Origin: Nostoc calcicola FACHB-3891
GTDB lineage: Bacteria > Cyanobacteriota > Cyanobacteriia > Cyanobacteriales > Nostocaceae
Direction of reading: 5' to 3'
Length of the DNA: 64,000 nt
NCBI RefSeq assembly: GCF_014697355.1
Contig: NZ_JACJRQ010000021.1
Span: 62,001-126,000 of the forward strand
The notes under the pieces were generated by a model. That model searched no databases. It was not told the origin of the DNA and saw only the letters and a program-made list of their open reading frames with translations. Position numbers and translations under genes: made by a program. Below are positions 1-10,080 of the stretch, piece after piece. Every line of letters begins with the position of its first letter. Positions within the stretch are counted from its first letter, which is position 1.

Positions 1-724
1 TGTACGACTTAGACAGACTGTGAAATTCGATCGCTACATCTTTCGCACCGGGAATTTGCAGCACACTAGGCGGTTTGTAGCCATCGTATGCCATTTCTGA
101 GTAAGCGTGATCGTGGCACAGTAGAATATCATACTGCTTGCAAAAAGCTACCAATTCTTCAAAAAACTCTAATGTTGCTAATGCCCCAGTAGGATTATTA
201 GGATAATTAATCCACAACAGTTTTGCCTTGTGAGCTACTTCTTCAGGTATATTACTCAAATCAGGCAAAAAACCGTTTTCTGCCTTCAGGGGCATAGGAA
301 AAAACTCGCCACCAGCAAAGATTGTGGAAGTCCGATACACAGGATAACCAGGATCTGGTATTAATGTATAGTCTCCTGCTTCCACAAACGCTAAGAAAGT
401 ATTATGAATTGCTTCTTTAGAACCAATTGAGGAAACAATTTCTGTATCAGGGTTTAACCCCATCACCCCAAACCGATTCTCCATCCACTTAGCTGCTGTC
501 TCCCGGAATTCCTTCGTACCTTGGTAAGGGGGATAATTGTGCATCGAAGCATCCTCAATCGCCTCATGCATTACCTGGAGAATATGATTAGGAGTCGGTT
601 TATCTGGATCGCCAATAGCCATATTGATGATATCAACTCCCTTAGCAACGAGTTCATTCTGTTTGTGGATAATTTCAGCAAACAGATAGGGAGGAATTTT
701 TTCTAGGCGTTTAGCGAACTGCAT
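1..724 (-). CDS. dapL: LL-diaminopimelate aminotransferase, 3' truncated by window edge
   Basis: This PLP-dependent class I/II aminotransferase probably makes LL-diaminopimelate from tetrahydrodipicolinate for lysine and peptidoglycan synthesis. The minus-strand frame starts at the ATG at 722-724 (MQFAKRLEKIPPYLF...) and runs open for 241 residues to the window edge. Visible hallmarks are the N-terminal GDPDKPTP segment, the WINYPNNPTG substrate/PLP loop, and HSLSKSY at the very end, which contains the Schiff-base lysine. The C-terminal 40 percent or so lies outside the window. A more divergent paralogue lies at 47821-49074. The subfamily name is inferred from motif pattern; the fold is certain. 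Confidence 0.85.
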   Translation of the reverse strand, partial: MQFAKRLEKIPPYLFAEIIHKQNELVAKGVDIINMAIGDPDKPTPNHILQVMHEAIEDASMHNYPPYQGTKEFRETAAKWMENRFGVMGLNPDTEIVSSIGSKEAIHNTFLAFVEAGDYTLIPDPGYPVYRTSTIFAGGEFFPMPLKAENGFLPDLSNIPEEVAHKAKLLWINYPNNPTGALATLEFFEELVAFCKQYDILLCHDHAYSEMAYDGYKPPSVLQIPGAKDVAIEFHSLSKSY

Positions 725-1017
725 GGCGATTATGAGGAATGCACAATGTAGATGGTCATTACCACAGTTTACGCCACCTTAGGATTTAAATAATCAATCT
801 CACAGAAAAATAAAAACTAATGATATCCCTCTTTTTACCCACGCTGCCTTTGAATAAGGTATACAGGTAGGGATGCCTCTACAAGGATTATCGTTATCTA
901 TGGTGAATTGTTTTTTCTGTTCCTTACCAAAACGGGAACCGCTATAACTATGATTGCTCCAGCCTTAATTAAATTCACTTAGTATAGCTCTTAACCTCTA
1001 TATCCAAAGAATTAGGA

Positions 1018-1218
1018 TTAATATCCCAGGCTAGAAACCAACTGAATTCGACCAGCATCCATCTCTGCCATTAATAATTCTAAAGCCTCGTAATCCACGT
1101 CAGAAATGTAACCTAGTTGCGTTAGTTCTGAGTTGATTTCATTTTCGATCTCAGGAGTTAGTTTTTTAATATCAAGAGCTTTTTCTACCAATTTACGAAT
1201 AGCGTACCTAGTTCTCAT
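1018..1218 (-). CDS. Small conserved hypothetical protein (66 aa)
   Basis: A 66-residue acidic, probably alpha-helical protein beginning MRTRYAIRKLVEKALD. No catalytic motif, signal peptide or membrane segment is visible. It looks coding: amino-acid use is balanced, and the gene stands alone in a region with no competing frame. It resembles short conserved proteins common in Nostocales, but I cannot name a family. It is divergent from the STAS gene at 1689 across a 470-bp gap that contains a CRP-like palindrome. Confidence 0.6.
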   Translation of the reverse strand: MRTRYAIRKLVEKALDIKKLTPEIENEINSELTQLGYISDVDYEALELLMAEMDAGRIQLVSSLGY

Positions 1219-1688
1219 AACTCATAATCCAACTCTATATTGACATTAATTATTCCAGATAAATCTAAGTATAAAAAGCGATCGAATACTAATTGACTAG
1301 TGATTTAGATCACAATTTAAGTTAGTTAGATAAATAATTTTCTCAGACTTTGCCCAATGTCAACAGTAACCGTAAAGTGTGGGATTTAACTTACCGTTAA
1401 GGCTTGGCTAAATTAGCTTAAGTTATGGACTAGGCAAGTTTCCTCAGGAAAGTTACGGATAATTTCTCTGCTCTACCACTGTCTATGTTGATTGTTTTTG
1501 AACTGAGATAAAAAAAAAGTATATATGAACACACTTTAAACTGGAATTATGACAATCTTTAAACAGACATACTAAAGCAATAAAGATTCAGCAAAGAAAC
1601 CTAAGACATATGGTCGATGCAACAAAAAAAAGTTTATGTTCAAATAATTCTTACCTTGACGCTTCAATAACTCTTATAGGATGTAACC
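1219..1688. other. Gene-free divergent intergenic region
   Basis: A 470-bp AT-rich gap between the divergent 66-aa gene and the STAS gene. Apart from the CRP-like palindrome at 1300-1313 and a weak AGGAT ribosome-binding sequence just before 1689, I see no coding frame, RNA gene or repeat. Confidence 0.5.
1300..1313. promoter_or_regulatory. CRP-like palindrome GTGA-N6-TCAC
   Basis: The sequence GTGATTTAGATCAC is a perfect inverted repeat in its outer five bases (GTGAT/ATCAC) and matches the TGTGA-N6-TCACA consensus of cAMP receptor proteins in nine of ten positions. It lies about 80 bp upstream of the 66-aa gene and about 375 bp upstream of the STAS gene. Cyanobacteria have CRP homologues with this specificity. 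Binding here is an inference from sequence. Confidence 0.35.
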
Positions 1689-2018
1689 ATGCAAGCAGTG
1701 CTTCAGTATCCCAAAATTGCGGTTATTCAACCCCAAAGCTGTTTGAATGCTGCAAACGCCTTGGAATTTGAACGAGATATGACTACAGAGCTAGCAAAAA
1801 ATCATATTTCGATTTTGGTAGTAGATCTAGCAGCAGTAGACTCTTTAGACAGCGCAGGTTTGATGGCATTGTTATCTGCACACAAACTGGCTGTTAGTTT
1901 AGAAAGGAGTTTGCGACTTTGCAATGTTGCTCCCTCAGTTCAAATTATTTTTGAACTGACGCAACTCGATAGAGTTTTTGAAATTTTAGAAAGTCAAACT
2001 GACTTGTCTGCAACATAA
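1689..2018 (+). CDS. STAS-domain protein (anti-sigma factor antagonist type)
   Basis: A 109-residue single STAS domain. The core VVDLAAVDSLDSAGLMALL matches the SpoIIAA phosphorylation loop; the Ser of LDSAG is the residue a partner kinase would phosphorylate in anti-sigma antagonists. Strand-helix periodicity and length fit a standalone SpoIIAA/RsbV-like protein. No cognate RsbW-type kinase or PP2C phosphatase is adjacent, so its partners must be encoded elsewhere. The ATG is preceded by AGGATGTAACC. The role in a partner-switching pathway is inferred from the family. Confidence 0.85.
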   Translation: MQAVLQYPKIAVIQPQSCLNAANALEFERDMTTELAKNHISILVVDLAAVDSLDSAGLMALLSAHKLAVSLERSLRLCNVAPSVQIIFELTQLDRVFEILESQTDLSAT

Positions 2019-2177
2019 ATTTATATAAAAATTATGTAAAACGAGCAAAGTTCAGGTAAGGAGCAGACTTTATGTAAAGGAGTTATAAGCTGCAACGAGA
2101 AACTTTGTTGGAAGAGCTGATTTAATGCTAATGTTAGGTTTGAGTAACTGTAATTAAGGTAGCTCGAAGATAGCATA

Positions 2178-4943
2178 GTGGCTGTTGCAGTTGAAAAATT
2201 AATCACATCGGATATTTTAAAACCAGGGCGTTACTTGGGTAACGAGCGTTTAGCAGTACACAAACCTTGGGAGACGACAACAATACGCTGGGTCTTAACC
2301 TACCCAGAGGTATATGAAGTCGGTGCATCGAATTTAGGGCATATCATTTTATATAACATTTTGAATGCCCAAAAGAGCCAATTGTGCGATCGCGCCTATT
2401 TGCCAGGACAAGATCTATCAGCCAAACTACGGCAAACTAATACGCCGTTGTTTGCAGTAGAGTCAAAGCGATCGCTCACAGAATTCGACATTTTAGGGTT
2501 TAGCCTCAGTTACGAACTGGGTGCAACTAATATCCTAGAAATGTTGGATTTAGCAGGGATTCCCTTGACGTGGCGGGAGAGAAGAGACGCGGGGACAAAG
2601 GGACACGGGGACGCAAAGAATGAAAATATCACCACGTCTCCCCATCCCCCCATCCCCCCATCCCCCTCTTACCCGTTGATTTTTGCTGGGGGACAGACAG
2701 CAACATCAAATCCTGAGCCTTACGCCGACTTCTTCGACTTTTTCGCCCTTGGAGATGGAGAAGAATTACTGCCAGAAATTGGTTTGGTGTTGGAAGAAGG
2801 CAAACAAGCCGGTTTGAGTCGGGAAGATTTGTTACTAGACTTGGCACAGATACCAGGCGTATATGTCCCCCAGTTTTACGACATGGCAGACGATGGCTCA
2901 GTTCATCCCCTACGTCAAGACGTGCCAAAACGCATTCTGCGAAGAGTTGCAACCCCCATACCAGCATATTCCATTGGGCTAGTTCCCTACGTAGAAACCG
3001 TACATGACCGCTTAACCATTGAAATTCGGCGTGGCTGCACTCGTGGTTGTCGCTTCTGTCAACCAGGAATGCTAACCAGGCCAGCACGGGATGTAGAACC
3101 GGATAAAGTGGTAGAAGCGATTGAACAGGGTATGCGGGCAACCGGTTACAACGAGTTTTCCTTGCTTTCCTTAAGTTGTTCTGATTATTTATCCTTACCA
3201 GCGGTGGGGATGGAAATTAAAAATCGCTTAAAAAATGACAATATTTCTCTGACTCTACCCAGTCAACGGGTAGACAGATTTGACGAAAATATTGCTAATA
3301 TCCTTGGAGGTACGCGACAAGGTGGACTGACCTTTGCTCCAGAAGCCGGAACTCAGCGGATGCGAGACATCGTGAATAAAGGTTTGACTAATGAAGAACT
3401 CTTGCGGGGAGTAAAAACCGCTTGGGAGCAAGGCTGGGATAAAATTAAGCTATATTTTATGATTGGCTTGCCAGGTGAGACAGATGCTGATGTCTTGGGT
3501 ATTGCCGAAACAGTAAGTTGGCTACAGCGGGAGTGTCGAGGCAAAGGCAGAAAACCCTTAAACTTTAATTTGACAATTTCTAACTTTACCCCCAAGCCGC
3601 ATACCCCATTTCAGTGGCACTCAGTTTCTACCAGTGAATTTCGGCGCAAACAAAACCTGCTGCGCCAAGAATTCCGCCGGATCAAGGGAGCAAAGGCAAA
3701 TTTTACCGATGTCCGGATTTCGGCAATGGAAGATTTTATTGGACGAGGCGATCGCACTTTGGGGAAAGTAGTACGCCGCGCCTGGGAATTGGGTGCAGGG
3801 ATGGATTCTTGGTATGACAATTTAGATCGAGCTTTTGCTGCTTGGGGAGATGCGATCGCCCAAGCCGGTCTAGACTGGAAATACCGCCAAATCGAAAACG
3901 GCGAATGGAATCTGTTTCAAAAAGAGGACATAAAGGGGGGACACGGGGACACTCTTAAAGAGGATACGGGGAATTTATCACAAACACTCTCCGCCTCAGA
4001 GGAGCTCCCCATATTTGCGTCGTCATCTACTTGCCACTCCCTCGATACTCCTCTACCCTGGGATCATATTGATACCGGGATTGATAAAAAGTGGCTCAAA
4101 GAAGACTTGGAACGCGCTCTAGCATCTGCAATTGTACCCGACTGCTCTTTTGAAGGTTGTTCTCACTGCGGGGTTTGTGGCACCGACTTTGGGCACAACA
4201 TCGTCATTGAACCACCTGCTGTACCAAAATTCGCTGGTGAGTTTGTCCCCAACACTGCTAAGACACAACGAATACGAGTTTGGTTTGGTAAACAAGGTAA
4301 CATGGCTTTAGTGAGCCATCTGGATTTAATCCGTTTGTTTGACCGAGTTGTGCGACGAGCAGGCTTGCCAATTGCTTTCACTGGTGGTTTTCATCCAATG
4401 CCGCGAATTTCTCTAGCTACTGCTTTGGCTTTAGGGGCTACTAGCAGTGGTGAAATTGCGGATTTTGAGTTGACAGCATCCATGTCAGTCGATACTTTTA
4501 AAGAGCAACTATTTCGGGAAATGCCCACAGACATACCTATATATGATGTGGTGGAAATCGATTTAAAAGCGAAAGCAGCTAGCCAACTGTTGGAGTCAGC
4601 AGAATATTTGATAAATGTAGCAGCACCAAAAGAAGTGACGCCTGCACAATGGCAAAACTGGATTGATACCATCAAAGCTAAAGACGAACTTTGGTACGAG
4701 CAAACAACCAAGTCAGGCAAGAGCCAGTTAATAAATCTGCGCGATCGCTTATTTGAATTAGAATTGCTAGAAAGCCACAATAACACAGCAGAATCTATAT
4801 CTGTTATTCGTTATTTAGGTAGTTATCGCCAAGATGGTTGGCTCTTGCGTCCCGAACAAATCGTGTTTATGCTAGAAGCAGTAGCCAATGTACAATTTCA
4901 AATTCTACATATCCACCGCAATCGCCTAGTTTTAGGGGTATAA
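2178..4943 (+). CDS. TIGR03960-type radical SAM protein with C-terminal DUF2344 domain
   Basis: A 921-residue protein with GTG start. The N-terminal part resembles B12-binding-like radical SAM enzymes. The central radical SAM core carries Cys287-x3-Cys291-x2-Cys294 (CTRGCRFC), which binds the 4Fe-4S cluster and S-adenosylmethionine. A second cysteine set, Cys656/661/664/667 (CSFEGCSHCGVC), may bind metal. The C-terminal ~230 residues, with VSHLDLIRLFDR and GGFHPMPRISLA, match the TIGR03936/DUF2344 domain. Substrate is unknown. Two low-complexity stretches, about residues 132-164 and 583-630, look like repeat-derived in-frame insertions rather than family sequence. The gene stands alone, followed by a 1.17-kb gap before rne. 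Confidence 0.85.
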   Translation: MAVAVEKLITSDILKPGRYLGNERLAVHKPWETTTIRWVLTYPEVYEVGASNLGHIILYNILNAQKSQLCDRAYLPGQDLSAKLRQTNTPLFAVESKRSLTEFDILGFSLSYELGATNILEMLDLAGIPLTWRERRDAGTKGHGDAKNENITTSPHPPIPPSPSYPLIFAGGQTATSNPEPYADFFDFFALGDGEELLPEIGLVLEEGKQAGLSREDLLLDLAQIPGVYVPQFYDMADDGSVHPLRQDVPKRILRRVATPIPAYSIGLVPYVETVHDRLTIEIRRGCTRGCRFCQPGMLTRPARDVEPDKVVEAIEQGMRATGYNEFSLLSLSCSDYLSLPAVGMEIKNRLKNDNISLTLPSQRVDRFDENIANILGGTRQGGLTFAPEAGTQRMRDIVNKGLTNEELLRGVKTAWEQGWDKIKLYFMIGLPGETDADVLGIAETVSWLQRECRGKGRKPLNFNLTISNFTPKPHTPFQWHSVSTSEFRRKQNLLRQEFRRIKGAKANFTDVRISAMEDFIGRGDRTLGKVVRRAWELGAGMDSWYDNLDRAFAAWGDAIAQAGLDWKYRQIENGEWNLFQKEDIKGGHGDTLKEDTGNLSQTLSASEELPIFASSSTCHSLDTPLPWDHIDTGIDKKWLKEDLERALASAIVPDCSFEGCSHCGVCGTDFGHNIVIEPPAVPKFAGEFVPNTAKTQRIRVWFGKQGNMALVSHLDLIRLFDRVVRRAGLPIAFTGGFHPMPRISLATALALGATSSGEIADFELTASMSVDTFKEQLFREMPTDIPIYDVVEIDLKAKAASQLLESAEYLINVAAPKEVTPAQWQNWIDTIKAKDELWYEQTTKSGKSQLINLRDRLFELELLESHNNTAESISVIRYLGSYRQDGWLLRPEQIVFMLEAVANVQFQILHIHRNRLVLGV

Positions 4944-6118
4944 TCCCTGTATGACAGCTTGCTAGTAGTTGTCATAAGATAGAACATCATAGGAATTGAT
5001 TTTTAGCAAGGTTGCGTTAGAATGGGATGAAGAGAAATTTTCTGGCGCTGCATTGAATTAGCTGGTTCACTACCCTCGCATTCAGGGGGCGAAAGCAAAG
5101 ATATTAGAGTGCAACTTCTAGGATTTTATCCCAGACAAACTGAGGCAGATTAAAGAACACACACTCTCTCTATAGCTACCTTGTGAATCAGTAACTAACA
5201 GCAAGCTCGGTTAGGTTCTCTAAATCCATGCTTTTTAAACAACTGCTGAATGTCTAATCCAGAGTAGTCCCCAAGAGCTAGTGCGCTACTCTTGTAGAGT
5301 TGTACTCTTTTGGAGAACCCGCTCTTTACCAACTGCCTTATAGACGCCCACAAACGCGCAAAGCCAAAACGCAGCTTGCCGTAGGCTGGGGAAACTTTAG
5401 GCAAGCCAGCAACTGGTGTTGCTGGATATAACCCTAAGGATAAATCTGGGGAATGGAAAATAGAAGTAGTTTATTTTTCTTAACGACTTCAGTAGGTTAC
5501 TATCAAATCAAGCATCCTGAGTTAAAAGCTTACTCAGGATTTAGTACTTTCAACTCAGAACTCTCTTTACTGAGAGTATTGCATCACAAATCAACTACGG
5601 ACGGTTGATTTAATTGCTTAAACAATATGAATATGCAGCAGTTCTGGAATAATCAAACGTGTGAATGCTCTTAAGAGTGCCAACAGATCTTTAACTTAGA
5701 AGCTCAGGTTGACGATTGTTATTACCAGTAGCGTCTTTTAAGACTTACAGGAGAGAAAGGTATAATATCGAACGGAATTAAGACTGACAATGAAGACTGA
5801 TGCAAAGACGAGGCAGATGCTAACAGCGGGTTCCCCGACTTGTACTCCTTCACTAGGGGAGACTGTGCCAACGGAGAACCCGAAGAATAGCAACTGCCGT
5901 GCAAAGAGAACTTTGAGCTAAGGCTAAAGAGCAGGTTCTCCTTTGGGAGTAACAACGATGGCTGTACTATCCCGTTTGCGGAGCGTCTCCCTCAAGAGAA
6001 GGATACAAAACTTAAGGGAGACACCAAAACCAGAAAGTTTTCATTTATAAGTAATTAACCGGACTTGATACAACAAACCTCTAGACCTGTTAGTGCTGCC
6101 AATTTTTGAGGAAATTGA
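4944..6118. other. 1.17-kb gap upstream of rne; long leader and repeat debris
   Basis: No convincing gene was found. The segment at 5195-5410 and the segment 5820-6030 contain fragments typical of dispersed Nostocales repeats, for example GCGGAGCGTCTCCCTCAAGAG near 5979-5998 and related arms GAGGGAGAC/GGGAGACACC. Two minus-strand open frames (5195-5404 and 5722-5955) lack a start context and have shadow-like composition. Cyanobacterial rne genes often have long 5' leaders used for autoregulation, so part of this region is probably rne 5' UTR. The ribosome-binding sequence GAGGAAATTG sits just before 6119. Confidence 0.4.
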
Positions 6119-8224
6119 ATGCCAAAACAAATTATTATCGCGGAGCAGCACCAAATTGCTGCGGTTTTTTCTGAAGATCAGATACAGGAGTTGGTTGTTG
6201 CTACGGGTCATCATCAAATAGGTGATATCTACTTAGGAGTAGTAGAAAACGTATTACCTGGGATAGATGCGGCTTTTGTCAATATTGGCGATCCAGAGCG
6301 CAACGGATTCATTCACGTCACCGACTTGGGGCCATTAAAGCTAAAGCGTACCGCAGCCGCAATTACAGAACTATTAGCACCACAGCAGAAAGTGTTGGTG
6401 CAAGTTATGAAAGAGCCAACGGGGACGAAAGGGCCAAGGCTTACAGGTAATATCACCTTACCTGGACGCTATGTGGTACTGATGCCCTATGGCAGAGGCG
6501 TAAATTTATCTCGACGGATTAAAAGTGAAAGCGAGCGCAATCGCTTGCGGGCACTAGCGATTTTGATCAAACCGGCGGGAATGGGTTTGCTTGTGCGTAC
6601 AGAAGCAGAAGGCAAACCAGAAGAAGCGATTATGGAAGATTTAGAGGTGCTGCAAAAGCAGTGGGAGGCAATCCAGCAGGAAGCTCATTCCACCCGCGCC
6701 CCAGCCCTGCTCAACCGAGACGATGACTTTATTCAGCGCGTATTGCGAGATATGTACGGCGCGGATGTCAATCGGATTGTTGTGGATTCCAGCACTGGTT
6801 TGAAGCGAGTCAAGCAGTACTTGCAGAATTGGAGTGGAGGTCAAACACCCCAAGGATTGTTAATTGACCATCATCGCGATCGCTCACCAATTTTAGAGTA
6901 CTTCCGGATCAATGCCGCCATTCGAGAAGCCCTGAAACCAAGGGTAGACCTACCTTCTGGAGGTTACATCATTATTCAGCCAACCGAGGCATTAACAGTA
7001 ATTGATGTTAACTCAGGTTCGTTTACGCGATCGGCAACAGCCAGAGAAACAGTTTTGTGGACAAACTGCGAAGCTGCAACAGAAATTGCTCGGCAGTTGC
7101 GTCTGCGAAATATCGCCGGGGTGATTGTCGTTGATTTTATTGATATGGAATCACGACGCGACCAACTGCAAGTCCTCGAACACTTTAATAAAGCACTCAA
7201 AGCAGACAAAGCTCGTCCCCAGATTGCTCAACTAACTGAACTGGGTTTGGTAGAACTGACTCGCAAGCGTCAGGGTCAAAATATTTACGAATTGTTTGGT
7301 GAAACTTGTCCCACCTGCGGTGGTTTAGGACATACCGTGCGCCTACCTGGAGAAATCGAAAACCGATTTCCGACACCAACAGAAGCACCAGAACGTGAGC
7401 GTTTTGTATCTCCTCTACCTCACAGAGAACCGCGTCAGCCATCAGCCCGCATCCCAGAACCACGAGAAACCTATGATGGATTTGGAGAAACATTCGATGG
7501 TGACTCGGAATTAAGTAATCTCAATCTGATCAATCATCCTAGTTATCAAGAACTTAACGATAATAAGCGTCGTACCCGCACTCGTCGCAGTCGAATTGGT
7601 GGTATCAATGGATTAAACGGGAAAGATGAAGCCCGGACTAGTGTCAATCCACTGGCTTTTGTCAACGAGCCAGACTTAGACCTCGATGCTGAACCAGAAC
7701 TAGGAGTAACATCAGAGATTCCCTCACCCACACTGGGTAAACCAGGTTGGAGTGAAAGAATTGAACGCACTAAAATTACCAAGGCAGAGCCAGTCAAACC
7801 AGTGGTAGAACCACCGGAAATTAGGACTGTAGAAATGACACTCCAAGAACAGGATATTTTTGCTTTAATGGGAATCTCTCCCTTGGTGAAATTGGAGCAA
7901 GAAGTTAAAAATCCCAAGTCTGTAATTATTAACGTGATTCAGCCGGGTCAGCTGCCAACTACACCAACTGAATCAATCCCAGAATCAGCTACTGTTCAAA
8001 GAGCAACATCTGAACTTACCCCAAGCAGAATACCGATACCAAAAGTTATTGAGCCAGAAAAAAAATCCTCAATCCAAGAGATAATCCAAGAGACGACTGA
8101 ACCATCAGGGTTTACTGACAGCCCTTCGGCATCCTTGACCAACGCAGATGAAAGCGATGCCAATAGCACCGCTACTGCCAACCGTCGCCGCCGCCGTCGT
8201 TCGTCAGCGATCGAGGACAATTAA
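6119..8224 (+). CDS. rne: Ribonuclease E/G
   Basis: A 701-residue endoribonuclease for mRNA decay and RNA processing. It has the compact cyanobacterial layout. The S1 domain covers about residues 35-125 and the catalytic domain follows. Asp296 (VIDVNSGSF) and Asp339 (VVDFIDMESRRDQ) are the metal-binding aspartates. Cys397-x2-Cys400 (CPTCGG) is the Zn-link motif for dimer pairing. After about residue 415 the protein is a long, Pro/Glu-rich disordered tail. It ends in RRRRRRSSA at residues 689-697, the known cyanobacterial nonapeptide that recruits polynucleotide phosphorylase. rnhB follows 8 bp after the stop, so the two are probably co-transcribed. Confidence 0.97.
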   Translation: MPKQIIIAEQHQIAAVFSEDQIQELVVATGHHQIGDIYLGVVENVLPGIDAAFVNIGDPERNGFIHVTDLGPLKLKRTAAAITELLAPQQKVLVQVMKEPTGTKGPRLTGNITLPGRYVVLMPYGRGVNLSRRIKSESERNRLRALAILIKPAGMGLLVRTEAEGKPEEAIMEDLEVLQKQWEAIQQEAHSTRAPALLNRDDDFIQRVLRDMYGADVNRIVVDSSTGLKRVKQYLQNWSGGQTPQGLLIDHHRDRSPILEYFRINAAIREALKPRVDLPSGGYIIIQPTEALTVIDVNSGSFTRSATARETVLWTNCEAATEIARQLRLRNIAGVIVVDFIDMESRRDQLQVLEHFNKALKADKARPQIAQLTELGLVELTRKRQGQNIYELFGETCPTCGGLGHTVRLPGEIENRFPTPTEAPERERFVSPLPHREPRQPSARIPEPRETYDGFGETFDGDSELSNLNLINHPSYQELNDNKRRTRTRRSRIGGINGLNGKDEARTSVNPLAFVNEPDLDLDAEPELGVTSEIPSPTLGKPGWSERIERTKITKAEPVKPVVEPPEIRTVEMTLQEQDIFALMGISPLVKLEQEVKNPKSVIINVIQPGQLPTTPTESIPESATVQRATSELTPSRIPIPKVIEPEKKSSIQEIIQETTEPSGFTDSPSASLTNADESDANSTATANRRRRRRSSAIEDN

Positions 8225-8232
8225 TTCGCCTT

Positions 8233-8907
8233 ATGGCAGAAACACAGCAAACTGCTGCTATTTGTTCGCCAGCACCCCTGGAAAAATCCAGTTGGCTGGA
8301 GTTTTCTACCTTGTCAGGGATTCCAGGGCTAGTTGCAGGTGTGGATGAAGTAGGGCGAGGTGCTTTATTTGGTCCTGTGGTAGCCGCAGCCGCGATCCTG
8401 CCAGATGATGCTTTGCCAAAACTAATGGCAGCTAAAATTAAAGACAGTAAAAAGTTGTCTAGTCAAAGAAGAACTCAGCTAGCAGAGGAAATTTGTCGGC
8501 TGGCTGTAGATTGGAAAATTGGGTTTGCTTCCACTGCGGAAATTGACGAGATAAATATTTTGCAAGCGACGCTGTTAGCAATGAAGCGGGCTGTACTGAA
8601 GTTAAAGGTACAGCCCGCACTCTGCTTAGTTGATGGCAATCAATCAATCAAAGACTTACTAGTGCCCCAACAAACAATAGTCAAAGGAGACGAGCGATCG
8701 CTTGCTATTGCTGCTGCTAGTATTGTCGCCAAGGTTTGGCGTGACGATCTGATAATGCGTTTAGCATTAAAATACCCAGTTTACAACTTGGAGTGTAATA
8801 AGGGTTATGGTAGCCAGCAACATTTGCTGGCTCTGCAACAATATGGACCTTCACCCCTACATCGTAAGTCTTTTCGTCCTTGCAAAATTAAAATACTGGA
8901 TAGTTAG
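8233..8907 (+). CDS. rnhB: Ribonuclease HII
   Basis: A 224-residue RNase HII that cleaves the RNA strand of RNA-DNA hybrids, including single ribonucleotides in DNA. The signature GVDEVGRGALFGPV (Asp38, Glu39) supplies the first two metal ligands; the third motif LVDG follows near residue 134, and KGDERSLAIAAASIVAKV is the conserved basic/helix region. The N-terminal ~35 residues are a short extension common in cyanobacteria. It starts 8 bp after rne and likely belongs to the same transcript. Confidence 0.95.
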   Translation: MAETQQTAAICSPAPLEKSSWLEFSTLSGIPGLVAGVDEVGRGALFGPVVAAAAILPDDALPKLMAAKIKDSKKLSSQRRTQLAEEICRLAVDWKIGFASTAEIDEINILQATLLAMKRAVLKLKVQPALCLVDGNQSIKDLLVPQQTIVKGDERSLAIAAASIVAKVWRDDLIMRLALKYPVYNLECNKGYGSQQHLLALQQYGPSPLHRKSFRPCKIKILDS

Positions 8908-8918
8908 TGATGGAATAA

Positions 8919-9506
8919 TTACTCAGGATTCAATATTGGCAATTTACCACTGTCACCGTCAATTCCTTTATTTTTCGTTTGTGATATCACCCAGTAGCGA
9001 TAATCTGCTAAAAGTTGATGTAATAAACGTTGCTTGACCGTCAACAACACGCTTTTAAGCAAACCATTACCAGTAGCTTCTAGAATTGGCTTGGGAGTGA
9101 GGGAAAATGGCGGTGGCAGATCTACTTGGACTTCTAAATCAGCTTTTCCTTGCAGGCGAGTACCAGTACTTAGTTCTTTCGGAGATAAATACCCTTTTAA
9201 ATTGAGAGCAAATCGCTGGTTAATATACTCGAAACCCAGAATTTCACAGCCTAGCGATCGCAAATAAATTATGCCATTTGATTCTGCCCAAACTCTCATG
9301 TCTACAGTCGGTTGAATGCTCAATGACATAAAGGTTAGCGGACGCATTTTTAAGCGAAATACCTCTTCAGAAACCTGCTGAATTCGACTATTGTCAACCA
9401 AAGCTTTAACCAGACGTTGGGGTTGACGTAAGTAGTGCTGAATGGGAATAGGCTCCTCTGGAACAGCGATTTCAAGCGATTGGGAGGCAGTAAACCGGGT
9501 AGCCAT
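8919..9506 (-). CDS. DUF1997 family protein
   Basis: A 195-residue conserved protein of cyanobacteria and plastids (DUF1997). It begins MATRFTASQSLEIAVPEEP. It has the family's alternating beta-strand pattern resembling a START/SRPBCC-like fold, and a C-terminal helix around LKSVLLTVKQRLLHQLLADY. No catalytic residues are known to me. It converges on rnhB with only 11 bp between the stops, so transcripts may overlap at their 3' ends. Function unknown. Confidence 0.8.
   Translation of the reverse strand: MATRFTASQSLEIAVPEEPIPIQHYLRQPQRLVKALVDNSRIQQVSEEVFRLKMRPLTFMSLSIQPTVDMRVWAESNGIIYLRSLGCEILGFEYINQRFALNLKGYLSPKELSTGTRLQGKADLEVQVDLPPPFSLTPKPILEATGNGLLKSVLLTVKQRLLHQLLADYRYWVISQTKNKGIDGDSGKLPILNPE

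Positions 9507-10080
<574 letters not shown>

Noticed and set aside
5195-5404. 69-codon minus-strand open frame upstream of rne
   Set aside because: It has no ribosome-binding site, composition resembles dispersed repeats, and no domain is recognisable.
5722-5955. 77-codon minus-strand open frame upstream of rne
   Set aside because: The frame runs through GGAGAACCCG/GGTTCTCC repeat fragments and has Ser/Leu-rich shadow composition.
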